Assembly (NCBI RefSeq): GCF_028464145.1
Contig: NZ_JAQPCG010000008.1
Location: forward strand, 62,001-126,000
DNA: 64,000 bases
Direction: 5' to 3'
From: Maribacter sp. PR1
Lineage (GTDB): Bacteria > Bacteroidota > Bacteroidia > Flavobacteriales > Flavobacteriaceae
Of this stretch, positions 28,030 to 35,742 are shown one piece after another (position 1 is the stretch's first letter; every line of letters starts with the position of its first letter). The notes below the pieces were generated by a model. That model worked only from the letters and a program-made list of their open reading frames with translations. It was not told where the DNA came from and made no database searches. Made by a program: the position numbers and the translations under genes.

Positions 28030-30501
28030 TCAAATTTTGAATTGTAAAGTGGTATAGAAAGTTCTGGGTTCCGCAGGTATAATACCCGGGCCTGGATATC
28101 CAGTTGCCCTTCGAGTAAAATAGCTATTATTCAATACATTATTGATTCCTGCCTCGAGCTTCCATTTTTTATAGGAGTAGGACAAGGAAAAGTCCAAAAT
28201 ATCGTATGCCGAAATTTCACCTTCTATACCCCTTTGATTATCGTTTATATCCCGAGGTGCGTTGGTTGCATCCGTAAACTGTTTAGACAAATAGGTATAT
28301 TGTAAACTACCCAAGAGATTTCCATATCCAAAATTGAGCCCTGTCTTTAGATTGACGGCTGGACTAAATTCAACCTTTTTACCTTCTACATTTGTACTTT
28401 CCGATGATATATATTCAGAATCCGTCAATGCCAAGTTCATGAAATAGTTCATTTTCAATTTCTCCTCCGCTGGAAAAAAAGTTTCCTTAAGACTCCAGTT
28501 TGAAAAGCTTTCCAGACCATAAATAAACGCAGTCCCTATGTTACCTCGGAAACGAATGACCCTACCCGTTTCCACTTCTTCCCCGATTGCATTGACACGG
28601 GTTTCATTTTTTAGAATCTCGCCCAATCTATTATCATACAAAAGTCCAAATGCACTTACATCATAGGATAAAATGTTCTCGTACCTTCCCCGAAACCCGA
28701 CATCGGAAGTAAAACCATTTTCATCACTGATATTTTCATCGATTTGAAACGAGGGATTTACTACACGTATATCGCTAAAGGTAACCGATCGATAATTTTG
28801 CGAGAAATTACCATAGAATTCAATGTTTGTATTTAGTTTGTAAGTGGCACCAAGACCAAGAAGAAGGAACGTCCTATTGAACTCCCTATTATCTTGCACA
28901 TCTTCGTTCAACAAAGGGTTACCCGCCAAGTCCAGTACAATATTCTTGTAGCTGCCCATACTTTGTGTTTTTATATGTTCCAACCTAAATCCCGGGGTAA
29001 GAGTCAACTTGGAAGTAACATTAAAAATATTCTCGCCAAAGAAGGCGAGGTTTGCATTTGGAAATTCAAATTCAGATTGTCTTTCATAGTTTGGAAAGTC
29101 TTCATCGGCAAAGTTAAAATCGGCATTGGTGTCAGCAGACCCAGGTCCCTGTCTTTGATCGTTGTTAGTCCTATAAATTTTAGACCCTAAAAGAAGAGCT
29201 GACTGTGAATCTCCCAGCTTATATCTTGTTAGTAAACGGGCCTCTGCACCCCAGTTTTTAAAGTTGTCCACCAATAATTCCCTGGGTTCCTCGAGGTCGT
29301 CCGGTTGGGATACCCTATTGGTCCTAAAACCCAATGCACTTCTAGAGGCATCCAATCCAAATACATTTAGACTAAAATCGGTATTTGTGGAAAATTTATG
29401 GTCGAAGCGTGCCGAATATAATTTCCAACTTACATCGAACCAGTTTCTACTTCTGTTGCTAAAGCTGGGGTCTTGGATGAACTGGGCATCTGTAAGTCCA
29501 CCCGGCTGTTGTGCCAAATAATCAAGAAAAGTGGCCTCGAGGGTCAGTTTTGTCCTATCTGAAACTTGATAACCCAGATGCGCATAGTAATTTCGGCTAT
29601 TATAATTCGAATTTGGCCGAAAACCGTTTCCTTCCTTATAGTTAAAATAGGTATAGTAACTCAATTTTCCTACAGTTCCACCTAGGCTGTTAAAGCTTGT
29701 TTTGAGGTCATAAGAACCTAAAGTCTGTCTACTCACCCATTCTATCTTCTTGGAAGGATTGGGTGCTTTAAACTTAAAGTTGACGAGCCCACCGAATTGT
29801 GTACCATACTGTAGCGAAGCGGCCCCTCTAACGACCTGTATTTCCTCTAGTGCTTCCGCCGGAGGTGTATAGTAGCTTTCGGGATATCCCAAAACATCGG
29901 CACTGATATCGTAACCGTTCTGCCTGGTATTGAAGTTGGCCGTTCTATTAGGATCCAGTCCCCTTCCTCCAATATTTAATTGGAGTCCCGCATCTCCATT
30001 ATCATAGATGTTTAAACCGACTACCTGACTGTAAACCTGTCTTGCGTTGTTGGCCGCCAAATTTCCTGTGATACCTTCCAACAAAACGACCTCACTTTTC
30101 TTTCCCGCATATATGGCCGTGCCATCCACTTTTTTTAGTTGTTTAAGCTCAAATATTTGCTCTCGCTTTTGGGAGAGTACCACTTCCGATAAATTTTGGG
30201 TCTTCAGATGCTCCAGTCTTAAATTAAGATTGGTGTCTTCCCTAAGCGTCAATTCCCTCTCTTGGATTTCAAACTCATAGGCAAAGATTACCAAGGAGTA
30301 ATCTCCCGGTGTTATATTTTCAAAAAGAAAGCGTCCATCCAAATCCGTTGTCTCCAAACGCTCTAACTGTTTCATATAAATTTCCGCATCAACTAAGGGA
30401 ACGCCTTCCTTATCCACAATTGTACCGGAAAAATTAACTTGTCCAAATACTGGAAATGTTATTAAAAACAATAGTATGTAGCTATATTCCCTTAATCTCA
30501 T
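28030..30501 (-). CDS. TonB-dependent receptor (FecA-like, carboxypeptidase-regulatory-like N-domain)
   Basis: 823 residues. The signal peptide ends FPVFGQ. A carboxypeptidase-D regulatory-like domain follows (about 22-100, FSGTIVDKEGVPLVDAEIYM), then a plug (about 115-245) with LQLNIGGRGLDPNR and EIQVVRGAASLQYGTQFGG, then a 22-strand-type barrel rich in aromatic strand ends and finishing FYTTLQFKI. The plug sequence is of the ferric-citrate receptor type. It would move a metal chelate or metallophore through the outer membrane using TonB energy. It is the last gene of a four-gene operon and overlaps the HTTM gene by 20 nt, indicating translational coupling. The substrate is inferred from its partners, not proven. 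Confidence 0.93.
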   Translation of the reverse strand: MRLREYSYILLFLITFPVFGQVNFSGTIVDKEGVPLVDAEIYMKQLERLETTDLDGRFLFENITPGDYSLVIFAYEFEIQERELTLREDTNLNLRLEHLKTQNLSEVVLSQKREQIFELKQLKKVDGTAIYAGKKSEVVLLEGITGNLAANNARQVYSQVVGLNIYDNGDAGLQLNIGGRGLDPNRTANFNTRQNGYDISADVLGYPESYYTPPAEALEEIQVVRGAASLQYGTQFGGLVNFKFKAPNPSKKIEWVSRQTLGSYDLKTSFNSLGGTVGKLSYYTYFNYKEGNGFRPNSNYNSRNYYAHLGYQVSDRTKLTLEATFLDYLAQQPGGLTDAQFIQDPSFSNRSRNWFDVSWKLYSARFDHKFSTNTDFSLNVFGLDASRSALGFRTNRVSQPDDLEEPRELLVDNFKNWGAEARLLTRYKLGDSQSALLLGSKIYRTNNDQRQGPGSADTNADFNFADEDFPNYERQSEFEFPNANLAFFGENIFNVTSKLTLTPGFRLEHIKTQSMGSYKNIVLDLAGNPLLNEDVQDNREFNRTFLLLGLGATYKLNTNIEFYGNFSQNYRSVTFSDIRVVNPSFQIDENISDENGFTSDVGFRGRYENILSYDVSAFGLLYDNRLGEILKNETRVNAIGEEVETGRVIRFRGNIGTAFIYGLESFSNWSLKETFFPAEEKLKMNYFMNLALTDSEYISSESTNVEGKKVEFSPAVNLKTGLNFGYGNLLGSLQYTYLSKQFTDATNAPRDINDNQRGIEGEISAYDILDFSLSYSYKKWKLEAGINNVLNNSYFTRRATGYPGPGIIPAEPRTFYTTLQFKI

Positions 30502-31849
30502 CTTTAAACGGTGTTATCCAATTTTTATGTAAAAACGATTCCTTTTGACTTGTCAAATCTATATTAGGGTCTATGAATTCCGTACTTAATCTCCCATTGA
30601 GGCTCACCTTACAATCCACATAAACCTGAACATTCTTATGGCCATCCTTCTCAAAATGATTTTTTAAGAAATGAGCATATTCCAAAATAAAATCCGGTTG
30701 AAATGCCATTTGTTTTTCCTGAAAAGGGGTCAAAAAATCGGAGTTGTCCACATAGAACCAGCGTCCTGTATCCCCATTGACAATCTTAAACTGTGCGTAG
30801 CCTGTTTTCTCCATCAACATAACCCGCCAAGAAAAGCGATATCCTTCCTCGGTCCAAAAAAGTTCTCCGGGATAAAGAAGATATCTAAAAGGAAATGTCA
30901 ATTGGATTAGGAAGAAGGTTGAAATTACCCCCAACACAAGTTTTCTCCTTAATGGTGTTAGGTACTTGAATTCCTTGTTATTTCTAAAACGACCTACGTC
31001 AATTTTGAAAATTTTTGCCACTCCGTTGAGGATTCTTTGGTGAACATCCGTATCAAAAAATATGAGTGCTGACACGATCATGATATACGGAAACATACCG
31101 ATGGGAAACAAAACTCGGGTAAGCACATGGAAGGTAATTACCAATAAAAATGCATAAGGGCGGGTCCTTTTCACCAATAGTAAAAACGGTATGGCCAAAT
31201 CGTATAAAGCCCCGGACCAACTGAACGCATATTGTAACCATTCCTGCCCCAACAAACCCCCTATGAACGGGATATCAAATTTTGATGGCAACCATATCTT
31301 TAAGGGCATGGCCCTAAACAACCAATCGGAATTTAATTTAGCCAGCCCTGCATAAAAGTAGACGATGCCCAATAGTAATTTTACACTGTTCACCGTCCAT
31401 GCCGGTATATATTGAAAGGCCTTGTTCTTAATTTTCCAAGCATCGATTGAAAAGTAGGTGTTCGCCGGCAAAAAAATCATTAGAAAACTGAGTATACTGA
31501 TGAAATAATAATGGTTCAAGTAGGTAGTCTTGTCCATTAGCTCTATATAGGTAAAACTTAGGAAGAAAATTACAATCGATATTCTATAACGATAACCTAG
31601 GGCTACAAATAAAGTGGCCAGCCCACAAATAAAGAAAATACCATAAGTATAAATGCCTAGAGGTTTAACCCAATCAAAACCATAATAGGAAAAAAAGAAT
31701 TTGGGCTGGATGTACAATTTATCTATCCATCCATAGCTCCAGAATCTAATAATGCTAAAAAGCATCATTAAACCAAAAAAAATGCGAAAGACCGCCAAAG
31801 GGGCGGCCTCCACTGGAGCTTTAATGTATTTCTCAATAATTGACCCCAT
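30482..31849 (-). CDS. HTTM (vitamin K-dependent gamma-carboxylase-like) membrane protein
   Basis: 455 residues. The N-terminal part (about 1-300) has several membrane helices and the HTTM pattern: APLAVFRIFFGLMM near the start, TTYLNHYYFISILSFLMIF near 105-125, and an amphipathic region with YFYAGLAKLNSDWL near 165-180. A mainly soluble C-terminal region (about 310-455) contains EGYRFSWRVMLMEKTGYAQF. HTTM proteins are bacterial relatives of the vitamin K-dependent gamma-carboxylase; bacterial substrates are largely unknown. Its ATG overlaps the imelysin stop as TAATG, and its own 3' end overlaps the TonB receptor start, so it is firmly part of the operon. Confidence 0.88.
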   Translation of the reverse strand: MGSIIEKYIKAPVEAAPLAVFRIFFGLMMLFSIIRFWSYGWIDKLYIQPKFFFSYYGFDWVKPLGIYTYGIFFICGLATLFVALGYRYRISIVIFFLSFTYIELMDKTTYLNHYYFISILSFLMIFLPANTYFSIDAWKIKNKAFQYIPAWTVNSVKLLLGIVYFYAGLAKLNSDWLFRAMPLKIWLPSKFDIPFIGGLLGQEWLQYAFSWSGALYDLAIPFLLLVKRTRPYAFLLVITFHVLTRVLFPIGMFPYIMIVSALIFFDTDVHQRILNGVAKIFKIDVGRFRNNKEFKYLTPLRRKLVLGVISTFFLIQLTFPFRYLLYPGELFWTEEGYRFSWRVMLMEKTGYAQFKIVNGDTGRWFYVDNSDFLTPFQEKQMAFQPDFILEYAHFLKNHFEKDGHKNVQVYVDCKVSLNGRLSTEFIDPNIDLTSQKESFLHKNWITPFKDEIKGI

Positions 31850-32982
31850 TAGTCACCGTCTGCGTCCACAAAATCGATACTGATGCTCATTGCCGAAACC
31901 ATATCCACCTTTAACAAAGGAACCACTTTCTGCACTTCATCATAAGCCAGCAACATATCGGTGGGGGGATTATTATTCTCAATCTCACCTATAAATGTCG
32001 ACAGACCCAGAACAGCCTCCCTGGCCAAATCAAACTGTTCGTTGATCAATAGGGCTAGGTCCTCTCCGTTTTTAACTGAATTTAATTTGTTCAGATAAGT
32101 GGCCAAGCTTTCACCGTTCTCATTGGAACCAAAAGATTTGCCGTTAAAAAAATTTTGAACAGCATTTAGTCCTTCCAAAAACAGGGTTTTGGAAATATCG
32201 CCTTTATAATAGGCCTCAACATTTTGAGGCAAAGGGCTACCAGAAAATACCCCAAGTGGTATACCCATCTTACCCGCTCTTAGGTATTTTTCAAAATAGA
32301 AAATATAATCATTGACCAACCTATCCACCGAAGCTGTTGCCGATGCTCCATCATTGGCAACGAAGGTATCCCTATAACCGCCTGTCCATTCGCTCAAAAC
32401 ACTATCCGTAAGATTTACCATGTCATCTACTACGGAATTTAAATAAGCGAATAGTGCTTCTTTTTCCGTGCCATTATAGCGAGTAACAATGGCAGCATCA
32501 TTTTCCCCCAGGCCATTAATAAGATAATCCAAGGCGGGGAAACCTTTTGCATCCCTATTGGAGGAAAGTGAAAGGTCATAATTATCATTGATGATAAAAC
32601 TTTCTATTTTTTCGCTATCCGTAGGATAGATATTCATGTTCAATTGGTAACCGAGGCTTTCTGCCGGACCAATCTCAAACATGGCCACATGCTGCCAAGT
32701 CGTATATGCCGCAATCCATGATAAGCGCAATTCAATGAGGTTAGTTTCATTTACATCGGATTGGAAGGCCTCCAAAGAAGCTTTTAAGGTTGCCAAATCC
32801 GAAGAGAACTCGGTATAGGCGGGTATAATTATATTGTCCGCCCAATTAACGAGCATGCTACTTCTTTCAAACCTCTCCCCTTCTCCGGGAGATGGGTTTG
32901 GTTCTCCCTCTCCTATGCTATCATCCGAACATGCCCCTATTATAACAAGGATACATATTATACCAAATATTTTTTTCATCAT
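31849..32982 (-). CDS. Imelysin-family lipoprotein
   Basis: 377 residues. The lipoprotein signal has lipobox IIGAC (Cys18). The all-helical imelysin domain begins near 43 with LVNWADNIIIPAYTEF, typical of the family, and contains LSWIAAYTTWQHVAMFEIGP. The family GxHxxE motif appears as GFPALD (147-152), so His and Glu are replaced by Pro and Asp. Imelysin and EfeO-like proteins are associated with iron uptake. It is probably anchored in the outer membrane or periplasm next to the TonB receptor of the same operon. The start lies 53 nt after the DUF4856 gene, and the stop overlaps the HTTM start by one base. Confidence 0.9.
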   Translation of the reverse strand: MMKKIFGIICILVIIGACSDDSIGEGEPNPSPGEGERFERSSMLVNWADNIIIPAYTEFSSDLATLKASLEAFQSDVNETNLIELRLSWIAAYTTWQHVAMFEIGPAESLGYQLNMNIYPTDSEKIESFIINDNYDLSLSSNRDAKGFPALDYLINGLGENDAAIVTRYNGTEKEALFAYLNSVVDDMVNLTDSVLSEWTGGYRDTFVANDGASATASVDRLVNDYIFYFEKYLRAGKMGIPLGVFSGSPLPQNVEAYYKGDISKTLFLEGLNAVQNFFNGKSFGSNENGESLATYLNKLNSVKNGEDLALLINEQFDLAREAVLGLSTFIGEIENNNPPTDMLLAYDEVQKVVPLLKVDMVSAMSISIDFVDADGD

Positions 32983-33035
32983 AACTTTTATCTATAACCT
33001 TAGTATTGAAAAAACTGAATTAAACTTTATTTCTT

Positions 33036-34325
33036 TTATTCTGCGGCCTGTGCTACCGTAAAGTCAAACCTAGCGGCGATTGCCTCAGAAATTGCATCCA
33101 AAGTATCCGGGGTTACATCCCAAAGTCCATTTTCACCATCTCCCAAAAGACTGGTCAAAAAAGCTTCAGTTTCCGATTTTGAAAAATAAGGCTCCTCTGT
33201 ATTTGGATTCCTAGTAAATTGGAGACTATAGATGAAACCATAGGCCTCTGAAAGGGAATGAAAAGCTCCACCATAATTGGGGGTTTCCAAGGATAATTTT
33301 GATTTGCCTCCTTGCAAGTAATAAATGGCACGGATGGCGATTACTTTTGAAATATTTTCCCTAATGATATTGGCCTGTTCATCCCTTACATCATATTTTT
33401 TGGCGACGATAGCCGCACGACCAAGCTTAAAAGCTTGGAATACTTCATCCGCGACACCAGAAAAGTCATCGTCAGATTCTGCTCTTTCAATGTATTCGTT
33501 CAAGAAACTGTCAGCCCCTAAATCTGCATTCGGATCGGAGGGATCCGTATTTAAGCCGTAAGCATATCCGTAAGCTTCATCCCATTTATGCTCCATAGTG
33601 GTGTAAGGTTTACCTTCTTCCACAACCCCCCCGTCATTGTTACCAACATTTTCACCCTCGTCCAAAACCGATGTACTTAAATAGTTGTTCAACATCTGGT
33701 CCGCCATTAAACTACCGATCAATGACTTGGCAAATAGCTGGTTGTATTCCAAACCTTGACCACTTATATACCTTGTTCGCTCCCCATCCGCTATTTGTCC
33801 TGCCGTACCTGGTGCAGCGACTACTTCCCAATTTGGATATACCTCGTTAACCTGTGCACTAATGAAGCCATCCACCGTTGTTCTAATCATAGCTTGATCC
33901 GTAGCATTGGTAGAAAAATAATCTGCCGAAGCTGCAACCTTGCTACGTAAACTTTTATCGGAAGCATTTAAGAAGGCATCCTCAAAGTCGTCCGAGCCTT
34001 CCTCATGTGCGAACATACCTTTTAACTTTTTTAATGAATTAGTTGGAACATTAAAATTGGAAAGTAGTTCCTGACCCATTTTAATTCTGGTGGTTTGTCC
34101 ACTAAAGTTTACCGTATTTTCACCATTTCTGAAAAAAACATAGATTTCTGGGTTTTCAATCGCAGTTTCGCAAGGTGCACAACCACCACCACAATCAATA
34201 CCGGTTTCGTCTCCGTTCATAACACCATCTGCACAGGTTGTTATATCTATACCGTCATCATCGGAACTACAGGAAGCAAAAAAGAGTGTGGAAAGAACAG
34301 TTATTATATAAGTAATTTTTCTCAT
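33036..34325 (-). CDS. DUF4856 domain lipoprotein
   Basis: 429 residues. Lipobox FFASC (Cys19) is followed by a short Cys cluster (Cys31, 45, 49, 52) in a Gly/Asp-rich segment with NGDETGIDCGGGC, resembling a small disulfide or metal-binding module. The rest is an alpha-helical DUF4856 domain (about 60-429). It has GKPYTTMEHKWDEAYGYAYG near 240 and YYLQGGKSKLSL near 345. The pattern of long helices recalls imelysin-like folds, but homology is not claimed. It is the first gene of the operon, directly behind a good promoter. Function is unknown; the context points to metal binding or delivery to the TonB receptor. Confidence 0.88.
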   Translation of the reverse strand: MRKITYIITVLSTLFFASCSSDDDGIDITTCADGVMNGDETGIDCGGGCAPCETAIENPEIYVFFRNGENTVNFSGQTTRIKMGQELLSNFNVPTNSLKKLKGMFAHEEGSDDFEDAFLNASDKSLRSKVAASADYFSTNATDQAMIRTTVDGFISAQVNEVYPNWEVVAAPGTAGQIADGERTRYISGQGLEYNQLFAKSLIGSLMADQMLNNYLSTSVLDEGENVGNNDGGVVEEGKPYTTMEHKWDEAYGYAYGLNTDPSDPNADLGADSFLNEYIERAESDDDFSGVADEVFQAFKLGRAAIVAKKYDVRDEQANIIRENISKVIAIRAIYYLQGGKSKLSLETPNYGGAFHSLSEAYGFIYSLQFTRNPNTEEPYFSKSETEAFLTSLLGDGENGLWDVTPDTLDAISEAIAARFDFTVAQAAE

Positions 34326-34368
34326 GATTTCTATTTAAGTTTATTTAGACTTGTTATAAATAATATTA

Positions 34369-34400
34369 CAAACCTAAAACAACTTTTGAAAAACCACAAG
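34369..34400 (-). promoter_or_regulatory. Promoter of the DUF4856-imelysin-HTTM-TonB receptor operon
   Basis: On the minus strand CTTG (34400-34397), a 20-nt spacer and TAGGTTTG (34376-34369) match the TTTG-N20-TAnnTTTG Bacteroidota pattern with one mismatch. Transcription would start near 34362, about 37 nt before the first ATG. No Fur-box is recognised. Confidence 0.65.
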
Positions 34401-34544
34401 GTTATTTGTAATAAATCTAAATAAATTTAATGGTGGTATAGAGAAGGTTTGGTTTTACCTACAAAAAACCAGTAAGCATCCTCTGCCATATGGTCTCCTT
34501 GAGTAAAGGATTTAGATATACATGGATTTACGGAAATACTATTG

Positions 34545-35720
34545 CTATTGAGTGGAAATCCTATTCTCAAAAAAGAATACCCCATTTTTGTTAGATATTA
34601 CTATATCCGGTTTACCGTCATTAGTAATATCCTGTGCCACTATATTAAGACCAGCACCTGAATCATCGTCCAATACGTGCTCCTTAAAGTATGGTGCAAT
34701 TCCCGGAGTAAACTCAAACCATAAAAGATATGGAGTATCGGCATCGCCTTCATCCCTGCCGTTGTGTGCCAAAAAACGCTTTCCTGTTATATAATCTTCC
34801 CGACCATCACCATTAAGGTCAGCCATTATAGAAGAATGGGTCTGGGCGGTAGTTTCGCTCATCAAATAAGTCTTAAAGCTACCGTCCTGAAGTTGCTCAT
34901 GCCACCAGATTCCCAATTTATGGGCCGATGCACTTACGACATCCTTCTGGCCATCGCCGTTTACATCCAATACCTGCATATGGGAACAAGGTTCCCCCAG
35001 GCTTGTTTTATGAAATTTCCAGTCCCCGGATGATTTATCTTTTTTTCCTTCAAACCAACCATCTGCAATTACTACATCTTTTATACCGTCTTTATTCACG
35101 TCCCCATATCCTATTCCATGAGAATACCTGTCCGTTCCAGGAACATTTTCAGCACTTAATGCATGTCTTTTCCACTCTTTTTCTCCACTTTTCAAGGGTG
35201 CTTGCAACCATACAATTTGTTTTTTTTCTACATCCCCACATAAGATATCCAAGCGACCATCCCCATCTATGTCCACAAAGCCTGGTGATTCATTCGCTAT
35301 ACCCATGGAATCGGCAATCATGTGTTTCTCCCACTGTTGATTTTCTTGCTTGGGGTTTTCAAACCAAAAACCCGCCTTTCCCGGATAATCAATAATAACC
35401 ACATCGTCCCATCCATCTAAATTTACATCCATTCCCAAATTTAGAAACGACTCGCTATACTCTTCATAGGGATCAAACACCCTTGACGGTGCCAATTCAT
35501 GTTTTTCCCAACTTGGTGCCTTAAACCAATAATACCCGGCGATGATATCCAATAGGCCATCTTTGTTTAAATCGGCAACTGCCACACCTTCGGATATAAA
35601 ATCCCGTGTCAATACCGTTTTCTTGAAATTACCCTCTTCAACATTCTGTCCAAATAGGGAACTCGTAGTTATCATACAAAACAACCCGTATTGTAGCATG
35701 GCAAACGTTACTTTTTTCAT
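34545..35720 (-). CDS. Secreted FG-GAP/VCBS repeat protein
   Basis: 391 residues. The signal peptide ends SLFGQ. Seven or so beta-propeller blades follow, each with a Ca-binding DxNxDGxxD-like loop: VADLNKDGLLDIIAG, DVNLDGWDDVVIIDY, DIDGDGRLDILCGD, DVNKDGIKDVVIADG, DVNGDGQKDVVSAS, DLNGDGREDYITGK, DITNDGKPDIVIS. This is a calcium-stabilised periplasmic or surface propeller used for binding rather than obvious catalysis. It is the last gene of the DUF1080/cupredoxin-dehydrogenase operon, 22 nt behind its neighbour. Such proteins often accompany PVC-type dehydrogenases and may bind the same sugar polymer. Confidence 0.9.
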   Translation of the reverse strand: MKKVTFAMLQYGLFCMITTSSLFGQNVEEGNFKKTVLTRDFISEGVAVADLNKDGLLDIIAGYYWFKAPSWEKHELAPSRVFDPYEEYSESFLNLGMDVNLDGWDDVVIIDYPGKAGFWFENPKQENQQWEKHMIADSMGIANESPGFVDIDGDGRLDILCGDVEKKQIVWLQAPLKSGEKEWKRHALSAENVPGTDRYSHGIGYGDVNKDGIKDVVIADGWFEGKKDKSSGDWKFHKTSLGEPCSHMQVLDVNGDGQKDVVSASAHKLGIWWHEQLQDGSFKTYLMSETTAQTHSSIMADLNGDGREDYITGKRFLAHNGRDEGDADTPYLLWFEFTPGIAPYFKEHVLDDDSGAGLNIVAQDITNDGKPDIVISNKNGVFFFENRISTQ

Positions 35721-35742
35721 CTTTTAATACTCTTTTTAGATA

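Noticed and set aside
34928-35395. 155-codon plus-strand frame opposite the FG-GAP gene
   Set aside because: Translation is His/Phe/Leu-rich with no fold; the minus-strand propeller repeats explain the open frame.
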